Position numbers and translations under genes: made by a program. The notes under the pieces were generated by a model, which was given only the letters and a program-made list of their open reading frames with translations, did no database searches and was not told the origin of the DNA. 32,291 bases of DNA from Opitutaceae bacterium. Lineage in GTDB: Bacteria > Verrucomicrobiota > Verrucomicrobiia > Opitutales > Opitutaceae. How positions within the stretch are numbered: the first letter of the stretch is position 1; each line of letters begins with the position of its first letter. Where the stretch lies: assembly GCA_018667915.1 (NCBI GenBank), contig JABIRI010000196.1, forward strand, positions 1 to 32,291, in the 5' to 3' direction. Below, piece after piece: positions 10,313 to 20,483 of this stretch.

Positions 10313-12184
10313 ATGCTCACTCTAGCCGACGTCGCCAAGTCCTACGGCACCCGCGAACTGTTTTCCGACATCTCGTTATTTGTCGCACGCACCGACCGTT
10401 TGGGTCTGGTGGGCCCGAACGGCGCGGGCAAATCCACGCTGTTTAACCTCATCCTCGGCGAGGAGTCGCCGAGCAAAGGCACCATCGAATGGGAACGCGG
10501 GGCGGACTTCGGGTTTCTCCCTCAAGAAAGTGCTCCCGTAGGTGACGAATCCGTCATCGAGATCGCCACCAACGGCGCCAAACTCGATCTTCTTGGCGAC
10601 GACGACGAGGACTACGACATCGATTGGACGCTCGAACCGCGCGCCCGAAAAATCCTCGCTGGCCTCGGTTTCAAGGACGCGGAGATGGATTTGCCGGCCA
10701 AGTCGTTTTCCGGGGGTTGGATCATGCGGGCTCATCTGGGCCGCTTGCTCGTCTCCGAACCGACCCTGCTTCTGCTCGATGAGCCGACCAATCACTTGGA
10801 TCTCGAAGCGTTGTTATGGTTGCAGGACTACTTGACCCGCTACCCCGGTGGGCTGCTGGTGATCTCTCATGACCGGGCATTCCTCAATGCACTGTGCAAT
10901 GGCATCCTCGAACTGCGCGGCGCCACGTTGTACAAATACACCGGCAACTACGACGACTACCTTTTGCAGAAGGACGCCCGTCACGACCAGTTGCTCTCAC
11001 TCTTTAAAAGCCAACAACGCGAGATCGCTCACCAACAGAAGTTCGTCGATCGTTTCGGGGCCAAGTCCTCCATGGCGACGCGCGCCAAGTCCAAGGAGAA
11101 ACACATCGAACGCCTCAAAGCCGAGGCCGTCGAGTCGCCCGTAGAGGCGCTGGCTCGCATCAACTTCAGATTTCCCCAACCCGCTCGTTCCGGCCTGAAG
11201 GTCGTCGACCTGAAGGGGGTCCACCAGGCCTATGGCGATCACGTCGTCTATGAGGACCTGAACTTTAAAGCCGAACGGGGCGAAAAGATCGTCTTGGTCG
11301 GACCCAATGGTGCCGGTAAATCGACTTTGCTGAAGATCCTCGCCGATGTCGTGCCGACTTCGGCCGGCACCCGTGAACTCGGGGCGAATGTGACTCTCGG
11401 TTACTTCGCCCAAAATCGCGCCGACAACCTCAATGTTAACGCCACGGTGTTCGACAACGTGATGGATCTGCGCACCCAAGCCAACGATCTCACAGAGCAA
11501 AAAGTCCGCGCGATCCTCGGCGCCTTTCTCTTCCGCAAGGACGACGTATTCAAAAAGGTCAGCGTGCTTTCCGGAGGAGAGAAATCCCGCCTGGCGCTCG
11601 CCCGCCTGATGGTTGATCCGCCCAATCTGCTGTTAATGGATGAGCCTACGACCCACTTGGACATCCCGTCCATCGATGCGTTGGTCAGTGCACTCAAGAC
11701 GTTTGCGGGCACATTTATCTTCATCAGTCATGACGTGTATTTCATCCGTCAGCTGGCAGAAACCGTCCTGCACGTGCACTCGGGCCGCCTCACGCCCTAC
11801 GCCGGCAACTATGACTACTATCTGGACAAGTCCAAGGCGACCAACGCCCGCGAAGCCCTGACCGCAGGGTTCACCAGCGCCCGGCCAGACCAAACCAAGA
11901 GCGCAGCCAAAAGCGCTGCACCCAAGGTCGATCGCGCGACAGCCAAAGCCCAACAAGCGAAACTACGCGAATTGCGCACCGCCGTTAGCGACGCTGAAAA
12001 ACGGGTGGTTGAGCTGGAAGAGAAGCAGGCCGAACTCACCGCGGAACTCGAAGAACCCGCCACTTACGAAGAGGCGGGCAAAGCCCAACACCTCAACCGC
12101 GAGCTCACGGCAATCAGCGACCAACTCTCCGCCGCCAACCAAGCCTGGGAAGCCGCCGCCACCCACCTCGAAGCCGCCAGCTAA
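10313..12184 (+). CDS. ABC-F family ATPase (ribosome-associated translation factor type)
   Basis: 623 residues from ATG 10313 (MLTLADVAKSYGTRELF). There are two nucleotide-binding domains and no membrane segment. Domain 1 has GPNGAGKST (from residue 34), SFSGGW and LLLLDEPTNHLD. Domain 2 has GPNGAGKST, LSGGEKSRLALARLM and LLMDEPTTHLD. The linker between them (FKSQQREIAHQQKFVDRFGA, then a Lys-rich stretch) fits the P-site-interacting region of ABC-F proteins. The C-terminus (from about 545) is an Ala/Lys/Glu coiled coil, as in Uup/YheS-like members. Such proteins act on stalled or idle ribosomes; the precise subfamily is not determined. The stop at 12184 abuts REP-like repeats. Confidence 0.92.
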   Translation: MLTLADVAKSYGTRELFSDISLFVARTDRLGLVGPNGAGKSTLFNLILGEESPSKGTIEWERGADFGFLPQESAPVGDESVIEIATNGAKLDLLGDDDEDYDIDWTLEPRARKILAGLGFKDAEMDLPAKSFSGGWIMRAHLGRLLVSEPTLLLLDEPTNHLDLEALLWLQDYLTRYPGGLLVISHDRAFLNALCNGILELRGATLYKYTGNYDDYLLQKDARHDQLLSLFKSQQREIAHQQKFVDRFGAKSSMATRAKSKEKHIERLKAEAVESPVEALARINFRFPQPARSGLKVVDLKGVHQAYGDHVVYEDLNFKAERGEKIVLVGPNGAGKSTLLKILADVVPTSAGTRELGANVTLGYFAQNRADNLNVNATVFDNVMDLRTQANDLTEQKVRAILGAFLFRKDDVFKKVSVLSGGEKSRLALARLMVDPPNLLLMDEPTTHLDIPSIDALVSALKTFAGTFIFISHDVYFIRQLAETVLHVHSGRLTPYAGNYDYYLDKSKATNAREALTAGFTSARPDQTKSAAKSAAPKVDRATAKAQQAKLRELRTAVSDAEKRVVELEEKQAELTAELEEPATYEEAGKAQHLNRELTAISDQLSAANQAWEAAATHLEAAS

Positions 12185-12186
12185 AA

Positions 12187-12375
12187 GGGGTCAGGTCGTG
12201 TTTTCTTAATTCCCTGATCTGATGTTCTCTCGATATGGGGTCAGGTCGTGTTTCCTATACTTTTGGGACCATCTCCCCCTAAACTGACTCAACAGCTAAG
12301 TAAAAAGAGTAGGCACTGCCCTTATAGCGCGGACACGGTCTACGCCAAATACATCAAAAACACGACCTGACTCCA
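12187..12375. repeat. Cluster of REP-like GGGGTCAGGTCGTG units
   Basis: Two direct units start at 12187 and 12237 (GGGGTCAGGTCGTGTTT plus TCTTA or CCTATA). One inverted unit, AAACACGACCTGACTCC, ends near 12375. The second and third bracket about 100 bases, giving a MITE- or BIME-like layout. The cluster fills almost exactly the gap between the convergent ABC-F and phosphorylase stop codons. Confidence 0.85.
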
Positions 12376-12380
12376 TTTAG

Positions 12381-13688
12381 CTAGGCGAGGCGTTCAGCGA
12401 TAAGAGGTGGGGTGGCGACTTGGGTATCGCCGATTACGATTCCGTCGCGGAGCTGAGTTGTCGCCACGAGGAGAGATTCATCATCGTTAGCGTGGACGAC
12501 GGCGAGAGGCTGTCCTTTTTCGACGGTTTCACCCACTTTTACCAAATTCGTGATTCCGACTGCGGGATCCACTTCGGCTTCGGCGGTGGCTCGGCCGGCA
12601 CCCAGACGTAACGCGGCCAGCGCGACTTCCATCGCATCGACGTCCTGCACGATACCCGTTCGATCGGAAACTAGAGGTATTTGTTGTGTCGCCGATGGCA
12701 ATACGCCGTCTGGATCGTCAATGACACGGGCGTCACCGCCTTGGATAGCGACAATCTCGCCAAATTTTGCCAACGCCGATCCGTCACTGACCGTCTTTTC
12801 GAGGCGTTCACGCGCATTCGTAAGATCCGTTTCTGCTTCGGCAAGCAGCAGCATCTCGGCCCCCAGCGCGTAGGTTACTTCCATCAGATCTGCCGGACCT
12901 TCGCCGCGCAGGCAGGCGATTGATTCGGCTACTTCGACCCCGTTGCCGACAGTCCGGCCCAGCGGCTGATCCATCGCAGTCAGGAGCGCGTGCACCCCCT
13001 TGCCCATCGCTCGGCCAATTTCAACCATCGCAGTCGCCAGTTCTCGGGCTTGATCGATGTCTTTCATGAAAGCGCCGCGGCCAAATTTAACGTCCAAGAC
13101 CAGCCCATCGATCCCCTCGGCGAGTTTTTTGCACATGATTGACCCGCAAATAAGAGGGCGGCACTCGACCGTCGCGGTAACATCCCGGAGGGCGTAGAGT
13201 TTTTTGTCCGATGGGGCCAAGTCCGCCGTCTGTCCGATCAAAGCACATCCCACGCGCTCCACCTGGTTTCGGTATTCTTCGAGCGATAAATTCACGTTGA
13301 AACCAGGGATCGATTCCAGCTTGTCGAGCGTGCCGCCGCTGTGACCCAGACCACGGCCACTGATCATGGGCACGGGCACTCCCGCTGCCGCCACCATGGC
13401 CGCCAATGGTAGGGAAACCTTGTCCCCCACTCCTCCCGTAGAATGTTTGTCGACCTTACGTCCCGGCACGTTGGATAGATCCGCCACTGTGCCCGAATGC
13501 ATCATGGCCTGAGTATAAGCCGCGACTTCTTGAGTCGTCATGCCGTTGAGGAAAATCGCCATCAACATCGCCGATAATTGGTAGTCCGCCCAGCTCCCAT
13601 CCGTTGCGCCCTGAACGAATGCCTTGATCTCGGCATCGGACAACTCCTGACCATCTCTCTTTCGGGCGATTACGTGTTGAGGAAACAT
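12381..13688 (-). CDS. deoA: Pyrimidine-nucleoside (thymidine) phosphorylase
   Basis: 435 residues, the usual length of DeoA/Pdp. It cleaves thymidine, and possibly uridine, with phosphate to base and (deoxy)ribose-1-phosphate in nucleoside salvage. Diagnostic motifs are visible: DKHSTGGVGDKVSLPLAAMVAAAGVPVPMISGRGLGHSGGTLDKLESIPGF in three blocks covering the family signature (phosphate site KHSTGG), YALRDVTATVE (residues about 165-175), LAEGIDGLVLDVKFGRGAFMK, and a C-terminal barrel-sandwich domain with VGITNLVKVGETVEKGQPLA. DeoA and Pdp cannot be separated with confidence by eye. The gene is divergent from hpf; no other nucleoside gene is adjacent. Confidence 0.93.
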   Translation of the reverse strand: MFPQHVIARKRDGQELSDAEIKAFVQGATDGSWADYQLSAMLMAIFLNGMTTQEVAAYTQAMMHSGTVADLSNVPGRKVDKHSTGGVGDKVSLPLAAMVAAAGVPVPMISGRGLGHSGGTLDKLESIPGFNVNLSLEEYRNQVERVGCALIGQTADLAPSDKKLYALRDVTATVECRPLICGSIMCKKLAEGIDGLVLDVKFGRGAFMKDIDQARELATAMVEIGRAMGKGVHALLTAMDQPLGRTVGNGVEVAESIACLRGEGPADLMEVTYALGAEMLLLAEAETDLTNARERLEKTVSDGSALAKFGEIVAIQGGDARVIDDPDGVLPSATQQIPLVSDRTGIVQDVDAMEVALAALRLGAGRATAEAEVDPAVGITNLVKVGETVEKGQPLAVVHANDDESLLVATTQLRDGIVIGDTQVATPPLIAERLA

Positions 13689-13801
13689 AACTGATGATGG
13701 GGTGCACCTGAGCTTAATTCGAGCCGATTAACGCGGTTCTCATTTGTCACCCTAATACAATTCGGCTTACGTATGTTTCCCTTCCATTTAACCCCAATTA
13801 T

Positions 13802-14188
13802 ATGACTCCCGAGATTGCTCCCGAAGTCCTCGATCAGAAACTCATCATCAGTGGTATCCATCTCGATCTCACCGACGGAATGAAGCAGCACGTGCGTGAA
13901 AAGGTCAGCAAGCTACTCCGCCACGAACCGCATATTGTCCGCGTTCGTGTGACCATCGAATATCACCAAACCAAGTCCAATCACGGACAGTTTACCGCCA
14001 AGGGGCAGATCGAGATTCAAGGACCGGACGTCGTTTCGGGCGAATCCGCCGATGACGCCTACGCCGCAATCGACAAACTCGTCTCGGAACTCGATCGCGG
14101 ACTACGCAAGCGCTCCACCAACCGCATGTCGAAACGCGACAAACCCCGCTCCATCGACCTCGACGCCGAGCTGCCAAAAGTCGACTGA
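13802..14188 (+). CDS. hpf: Ribosome hibernation promoting factor, short form
   Basis: 128 residues in one domain: LIISGIHLDLTDGMKQHVREKVSKLLRH at the start, then the beta strands VRVRVTIEYHQ and FTAKGQIEIQGPDVVSGESADDAYAAIDKLVSELDRGLRKR. This is the S30AE/HPF fold, which binds the 30S decoding site and inactivates ribosomes in stationary phase. The C-terminal dimerisation domain of long HPF (total about 180-190 residues) is absent. The 30-residue tail after the fold is charged, longer than in E. coli HPF (95) and near YfiA length (113). A strong terminator follows at 14217-14245, so it is probably monocistronic. Confidence 0.92.
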   Translation: MTPEIAPEVLDQKLIISGIHLDLTDGMKQHVREKVSKLLRHEPHIVRVRVTIEYHQTKSNHGQFTAKGQIEIQGPDVVSGESADDAYAAIDKLVSELDRGLRKRSTNRMSKRDKPRSIDLDAELPKVD

Positions 14189-14216
14189 GCGACTCCGCTC
14201 GACTCATCCCTCCCCT

Positions 14217-14245
14217 ATCCTGCTCCTCACCGAGCAGGATTTTTT
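14217..14245 (+). terminator. Rho-independent terminator of hpf
   Basis: ATCCTGCTC, six-base loop, GAGCAGGAT, then a run of T. The nine-pair stem begins 28 bases after the hpf stop. Confidence 0.93.
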
Positions 14246-14258
14246 GGATGCCGAAGAA

Positions 14259-14312
14259 GGGGTCAGGTCGTGTTTTCTATATTTATAATTATAGAAAACA
14301 CGACCTGACCCC
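14259..14312. repeat. Perfect 23-base inverted repeat, REP-like
   Basis: The left arm 14259-14281 begins GGGGTCAGGTCGTG. The right arm 14290-14312 is its exact reverse complement, with an 8-base AT-rich loop. It is the same family as the units at 12187-12375. The pairing is perfect, which suggests a recent insertion or an active structure. It sits between the hpf terminator and the HAD gene. Confidence 0.93.
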
Positions 14313-14369
14313 GTTTGGCTGGAGCTTTTCGCTTTTGTTGGGTGGAGCGCCGCGCCAGCTTTGCTGGAG

Positions 14370-15065
14370 ATGATAAAGACTATCGGATTCGATGCGGATG
14401 ACACGCTTTGGCACAATGAGACGGTGTTCGTTGCAACGCATCAGCGGCTTTGCGATCTGCTCTCTCGCTACCATGATGCCGAAAAGGTCGATACCTTGCT
14501 CAACGAGACCGAGCGTCGTAACCTAGAGCGTTACGGCTATGGGATTAAAAGTTTCACGCTTTCCGCCATCGAAACCGCCATCGAGTTGAGCAATTCGCAG
14601 GTCTCCGCCGACGAAATCCGCCAAATCATCGCGTTGTCTCACGATATGCTGGACCATCCGGTGGAGATCCTCGACGGCGTGCCCGAAACTGTCTCCACCC
14701 TAGCGGGCCAATACCACATGATCGTGATCACCAAGGGCGATCTGCGCGACCAATCCCGCAAGTATTCCCTCTCTGAACTCGACCCGCATTTCACCGAACT
14801 GGAAGTCGTCACCGAGAAGGACCCGGCCACCTACGATCGCATTTTGAAACGCCATCGAATCGCCCCCGAAGAGTTCCTGATGGTGGGCAACTCCATCAAG
14901 AGCGATATCCTGCCCGTGTTGGAAATCGGTGCCCACGCCGCTCACGTGCCCTACCCACATACATGGGTGCTCGACGTCGCGGACCGTGACCCCGAAGGCC
15001 CTCGCTATCACGCGCTCGATGGAATCGCGGACTTACCAAGTTTATTGCAACGGCTCGCCGTTTAA
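14370..15065 (+). CDS. HAD-superfamily hydrolase
   Basis: 231 residues from ATG 14370. A TTG at 14361 would add three residues; the start choice is uncertain because GGAG directly abuts the ATG. HAD motifs are: I, FDADDTLW (nucleophile Asp8, acid/base Asp10); II, VITKG; III, the Lys in TEKDPATY; IV, MVGNSIKSDI. A helical cap lies between motifs I and II. This is a phosphatase-type HAD similar to phosphoglycolate phosphatase or 5'-nucleotidase members; the substrate is unknown. glgA follows after 47 bases in the same direction and may be co-transcribed, so a sugar-phosphate substrate is possible but unproven. Confidence 0.88.
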   Translation: MIKTIGFDADDTLWHNETVFVATHQRLCDLLSRYHDAEKVDTLLNETERRNLERYGYGIKSFTLSAIETAIELSNSQVSADEIRQIIALSHDMLDHPVEILDGVPETVSTLAGQYHMIVITKGDLRDQSRKYSLSELDPHFTELEVVTEKDPATYDRILKRHRIAPEEFLMVGNSIKSDILPVLEIGAHAAHVPYPHTWVLDVADRDPEGPRYHALDGIADLPSLLQRLAV

Positions 15066-15112
15066 CGCTCCTCTTTTCACCTCCGCAGTCTGCACTATCG
15101 CGACCGTTCACC

Positions 15113-16624
<1,512 letters not shown>

Positions 16625-16652
16625 TTCGTTCTCTGCGCCGACACCGCCGGAC

Positions 16653-17414
16653 TCACCGATAAGGTTGATTAAGCTCCACGGGGCGCCCGGCTTGTTTCTT
16701 GGTGCGCATCCGAAGGTTGAGCATTTCCACACCGAAGGCGAAGGCCATGGAGAAGTAAATGTAGCCTTTCGGAATGTGATGGCCGAAGGCTTCGCCGATG
16801 AGCATCACGCCGATCAGAATCAGGAAACTGAGTGCCAACATTTTCAGCGTCGGGTGACGATTCACGAAATCGCTGATCGATTTGGCCGACCACAACATGA
16901 TGCCCATGGCTATGACGACTGCGGCCACCATGACGCCAAGAACATCGGCCATGCCCACCGCGGTGATCACCGAATCGAGGGAGAAAACCACATCAAGAAT
17001 CAGGATCTGCGCGACCACCGCATTAAACGTCACCGAGCCCAGCTTGGACGTGGCATGGCCGTCTTCGCCCTCAAGTTTCTCATGAATTTCAAACACACTT
17101 TTCCCGACCAAAAACAATCCGCCTACTAACAAAATCAGGTCTTTACCCGACATGCCGTGATTCAAAATCGGCAATGTAAACAGCGGCTCGGTCAGCCCCA
17201 TCAACCATGAGATTCCCATGAGCATGATGATACGCATTACGAGCGCCAACATCAGGCCGACCTTGCGGGCCTTGTCCTGTTGTTCGGCGGGCAACTTCCC
17301 CGCGAGAATCGAGATGAAAATAATATTATCGATGCCCAGCACCACTTCGAGAGCGGTAAGCGTCAGCAACGATACCCAGATCTGCGGGTCGGCAATCCAT
17401 TCCATAACCGCCAC
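16653..17414 (-). CDS. TerC-family integral membrane protein
   Basis: 253 residues with about seven to eight membrane helices. Family motifs are ALEVVLGIDNIIFISILAGKLP (residues about 21-42) and ILDVVFSLDSVITAVGM. Their intramembrane acidic residues (Glu and Asp) are thought to bind metal ions. Relatives include TerC, Alx and MeeF-type manganese exporters, which also help metalate secreted proteins. The function here (Mn export or other) is inferred only from the family. A Met four codons in (MEW) is an alternative start. The AEC gene ends 23 bases upstream on the same strand, so the two probably form an operon. Confidence 0.92.
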   Translation of the reverse strand: MAVMEWIADPQIWVSLLTLTALEVVLGIDNIIFISILAGKLPAEQQDKARKVGLMLALVMRIIMLMGISWLMGLTEPLFTLPILNHGMSGKDLILLVGGLFLVGKSVFEIHEKLEGEDGHATSKLGSVTFNAVVAQILILDVVFSLDSVITAVGMADVLGVMVAAVVIAMGIMLWSAKSISDFVNRHPTLKMLALSFLILIGVMLIGEAFGHHIPKGYIYFSMAFAFGVEMLNLRMRTKKQAGRPVELNQPYR

Positions 17415-17437
17415 CTAGTTCGATCAGACCGTCGGCG

Positions 17438-18382
17438 TCAACCGATCCAAGCCAGCCCGATCCGCAGCCACAACGGGATGGCCACCAAACCCACAACCGT
17501 TGTGCCGATCACTACCTGCACGGCCGTCAGCGGTTTACCGCCATAATGTCGCGCGATCAAAATTGGGATTACCCCCGCCGGCATCGCCGCCTCCACCATC
17601 ATCACGCGCTTCAGTTCGAGGCTCACCGGCAATACTTTCGCCAGTCCCAAAAACATCGCGGGAAACAAAACCAACCGCAACGCACACGCCGCGGGAGTGA
17701 CCCGTTTAGAGAAGAGTTGCGCAGGCTGGCGCAAGGACTCCGAAAGCGTCGACCCGATGGCAATCAACCCCACCGGAATCGCACACGCCGCCGCCATACC
17801 GATCGTTTTCTCGAACGCAACCGGCATGACCTTATCAAAACCGACTACGTTACCCAAACCCGCCGCCAGGAGAGCGATCACCGGCCCACTGATCAAACGT
17901 TTCCAGCCATCACGCAACGAAAGCCCCGACAGCACCAAAACGCCCACCGTCCAAATCGCGATCTCGCAACCCACATTGTGCACCAACAACACCCCGACAC
18001 TGTCGGGGCCAAACAGGGACTCCATCAGCGGAATGGGAATGTAACCGTAGTTAAAAATTCCCACCGCAAACGCGAAGGTCCGCAACCCTTTGCCCTTCGA
18101 AAAACCGAGCCCACGGCCGATCCACCAGGCCAGCAAAATTCCGCCCGCCATCGTGACGAATCCCACGAGCGGCGGCCACACCACATTACGGGGATCCGCC
18201 AATGCCGGATTGCCCAACACGTTTTTGAAAATCAAGGCTGGGTAGAGCACGTTGATCACCAACTTAAGTAGACTCCCGTCCGACTCCGCGGTGAGCCATC
18301 CGGCAAACCGGGCGATCGAACCGATCCCGATCAGCGCAAAAATCGGCGCAATCAGGACAAGGAGTTCAAAATACGTAGGCAC
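17438..18382 (-). CDS. AEC-family (auxin efflux carrier-like) transporter
   Basis: 314 residues, about ten hydrophobic helices in two five-helix halves. The N-terminus ELLVLIAPIFALIGIGSIARFAGW, NVLYPALIFKNVLGNP and GIFNYGYIPIPLMESLFG are typical of the membrane transport protein family (PF03547). Bacterial members move organic acids such as malate or malonate; the substrate is unknown. A 25-base palindrome lies 71-95 bases upstream of the start and could be its operator. It is probably co-transcribed with the TerC-like gene downstream. Confidence 0.9.
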   Translation of the reverse strand: MPTYFELLVLIAPIFALIGIGSIARFAGWLTAESDGSLLKLVINVLYPALIFKNVLGNPALADPRNVVWPPLVGFVTMAGGILLAWWIGRGLGFSKGKGLRTFAFAVGIFNYGYIPIPLMESLFGPDSVGVLLVHNVGCEIAIWTVGVLVLSGLSLRDGWKRLISGPVIALLAAGLGNVVGFDKVMPVAFEKTIGMAAACAIPVGLIAIGSTLSESLRQPAQLFSKRVTPAACALRLVLFPAMFLGLAKVLPVSLELKRVMMVEAAMPAGVIPILIARHYGGKPLTAVQVVIGTTVVGLVAIPLWLRIGLAWIG

Positions 18383-18697
18383 TCCCCCACGCCAACGCCC
18401 TCACCCTCTCCTGACGAGGCTAGGATTACAAGCAACCCAGCCTCCGCATCAGGTTTGTCACCATAATGGTGACAAACATTGTTACCACTCACGGTTCGCC
18501 TTCCGCCTCCACTTGAGCTCATTTTCGTGCCGTTCCCGCTCTTGTTTCGTCCCCGTTCTCGTTTTCGTTCTGGTTCTCCAACGGATAACGCGGCAGGCCT
18601 TCGAATTATCTCACCACTCCAGCGACGTTTTCAACTCCACCGCTCGAGAGAGCACGAAGAACGAGTAAAACTCCTGACCCACACGTAACCCAACAGG
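18383..18697. other. Intergenic region with palindrome and TTCTCG-rich simple sequence
   Basis: No gene is seen. Besides the palindrome, 18522-18579 is a low-complexity run of CGTTCTCGTTTTCGTTC-type units on the plus strand. A GTAACC-5-GGTTAC inverted repeat at 18685-18701 overlaps the stop of the flavoprotein gene; it has no T-run and is not called a terminator. Confidence 0.5.
18453..18477. promoter_or_regulatory. 25-base palindromic operator candidate upstream of the AEC gene
   Basis: GTTTGTCACCAT-A-ATGGTGACAAAC has perfect 12-base arms around one central base. A further half-like site, TTGTTACCA, follows at 18479. The size and position fit a site for a dimeric repressor or activator of the AEC-terC pair. 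No regulator gene is adjacent. Confidence 0.65.
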
Positions 18698-19933
18698 TTA
18701 CTTTGAGTCTGCTGCTGCCGCGGTGCCGGCGAGGTGGGCGGTGGTCCAGGCGGACTGGAAATTGAAACCACCCGTGATGCCGTCGATGTCGAGCACTTCA
18801 CCGGCGAAATACAGTCCGGGGCAGCGGCGGCTTTCCATGGTCTTAAAATCCACTTCGCGCAAACGCACGCCCCCGCAGGTCACGAACTCTTCCTTGTTCG
18901 TGCTCTTGCCCGTCACGGCAAATTCGCTCGCGACGACCGCTCGCACCAGCGCGTTGAGCGACTTCTTCGGCAGGCTCACCCAAATGACATCTTCGGCTAT
19001 TTCCGCAGCCTCGACCAATCGTTCCCAGAGCCGACCCGGTAACCCAATCGGATTGACGTTGCGCACTCGCTTTTTGCCCAGCGCCGATCGTCCGGCCACC
19101 AACTTCTCTCGCACGCGATCTTCGTTCGGCTCACCGCTCCAAGCGATCCGCACCGTAAACTGATAATCGAGCGTCGCCAATTCCCGCGCACCCCAGGCCG
19201 ACAGCCGCAGCACGCCGGGACCACTCAGTCCCCAATGGGTCACGAGCACCGGCCCGCGCTCTTTGAGTTTCGTGCCCGGCACGCTCACTTCGGCCTCCGG
19301 CACGGCGAGTCCTTCGATTCCCTGCAAGCGGGCGTCGTCGATTTGAAATGTGAATAGCGACGGGACCGGAGGCTCGATGGTATGACCCAACGCCGTAGCA
19401 ATGGCATGCCCACCGGAACCACGATTTCCTCCGGTGGTCACTATCACGCGATCAAACCGCTCCACCTCACCGTCACCCAAAGTGAGCCGAAACCGGCCAT
19501 CCTCCGCTCGCTCAACTTCCCGCACCGGCATGCGGATTCGCACCGGCACCGCCGAGTGCGCGATCGCGCTTTGTAGACAATCGATGATTGTCCCGGAATC
19601 ATCGGTGGTCGGAAACATGCGTCCGTCGGATTCGGTTTTGAGCTCAACCCCACGCGCGGCGAACCACGCCACCGTTTCGCGCGGCCCAAATTTGTTCATG
19701 GGGCCGATCAACTCGCGTGATCCTCGCGGATAACGCTTCACCAGCTCACGGGGTTCGAAACAAGCGTGGGTGGTGTTGCACCGACCTCCTCCAGAAATCC
19801 GCACTTTCGCCAGCACGTGACCCGTCGCCTCAAATAGCACGACCTGCGCATCGGGAGCGGCCTCTGCCGCAGTGATAGCCGAGAAATACCCCGCCGCACC
19901 GCCGCCAATTACTGCAATTCTTAGATCTGCCAT
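18698..19933 (-). CDS. HI0933/BaiN-family FAD-dependent oxidoreductase
   Basis: 411 residues. The N-terminal dinucleotide-binding motif is VIGGGAAGYFSAITAAE, followed by the family mark KVRISGGGRCNTTH (residues about 43-56). VIVTTGGNRGSGGHAIATALGH, THWGLSGPGVLRLSAWGARE, and the C-terminal GGVRLREVDFKTMESR and GLYFAGEVLDIDGITGGFNFQSAW are typical of the HI0933/YhiN group. BaiN of gut Clostridium reduces bile-acid intermediates, but most members have no known substrate, so that role should not be assumed here. The start at 19933 is close to the divergent metallopeptidase gene, giving a compact shared promoter. Confidence 0.93.
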   Translation of the reverse strand: MADLRIAVIGGGAAGYFSAITAAEAAPDAQVVLFEATGHVLAKVRISGGGRCNTTHACFEPRELVKRYPRGSRELIGPMNKFGPRETVAWFAARGVELKTESDGRMFPTTDDSGTIIDCLQSAIAHSAVPVRIRMPVREVERAEDGRFRLTLGDGEVERFDRVIVTTGGNRGSGGHAIATALGHTIEPPVPSLFTFQIDDARLQGIEGLAVPEAEVSVPGTKLKERGPVLVTHWGLSGPGVLRLSAWGARELATLDYQFTVRIAWSGEPNEDRVREKLVAGRSALGKKRVRNVNPIGLPGRLWERLVEAAEIAEDVIWVSLPKKSLNALVRAVVASEFAVTGKSTNKEEFVTCGGVRLREVDFKTMESRRCPGLYFAGEVLDIDGITGGFNFQSAWTTAHLAGTAAAADSK

Positions 19934-20002
19934 TTTCGAAGACTCATGCTGAATTTCATTCGTGGGCTTTCAGAATCAATAAAACCAGCCTTCATTACCC
20001 AA

Positions 20003-20374
20003 ATGCACTTCGCCGCCCTCAAATCCCTCGCCGATGCCGAGATCGTCGCCACCCGCGACGAGCTTCCCGACGAGTTGGCGACTCTGGCGGCCGCGATTCC
20101 GGTGCACCACCATCTGAAACCCCCGCCCGAAGTGCTCGACGACGCGTTCGAGCCCGACATTCTCGGCCTGTTCGTCGGCCCGCCCCACGGTGAGAACACC
20201 GGCCATGGTAACGATGTGCCGGCGCAAATTCTCCTCTTTCTGGGGAACCTCTGGGAGTTCGCCGAAGCCGACGAAACCGCCTTCCTCGACGAGGTGCGAA
20301 TCACCTATCTACACGAACTGGGGCACTACTTTGGCTGGGACGAAGACGACCTCGCCGCCCGGGATCTCGACTGA
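20003..20374 (+). CDS. Small zincin-type metallopeptidase family protein
   Basis: 123 residues from ATG 20003 (MHFAALKSLADAE). An ATG at 19946 would add 19 residues but would leave only 12 bases to the divergent gene, so I prefer the later start. The C-terminus FLDEVRITYLHELGHYFGWDEDDL carries the zinc motif HELGH (residues 104-108) followed by Asp/Glu. This matches the metallopeptidase family once called DUF1025, with members of about 110-140 residues. The substrate is unknown, and members have been proposed to be intracellular proteases or zinc-binding proteins. No signal peptide is visible. Confidence 0.85.
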   Translation: MHFAALKSLADAEIVATRDELPDELATLAAAIPVHHHLKPPPEVLDDAFEPDILGLFVGPPHGENTGHGNDVPAQILLFLGNLWEFAEADETAFLDEVRITYLHELGHYFGWDEDDLAARDLD

Positions 20375-20483
20375 TAACCGGCGGTTTCCTCGCTCCAAAG
20401 ACGTTAATGTTGGAACATCCCGTGCAATTCGGCATTCACATAAGGCTAAGCCCGTGCATAGTGCGGGTAGAAATCCTCTCGAT

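Noticed and set aside
17546-18271. 241-residue plus-strand frame opposite the AEC transporter
   Set aside because: Arg/His/Gln-rich with no hydrophobic pattern; an antisense shadow.
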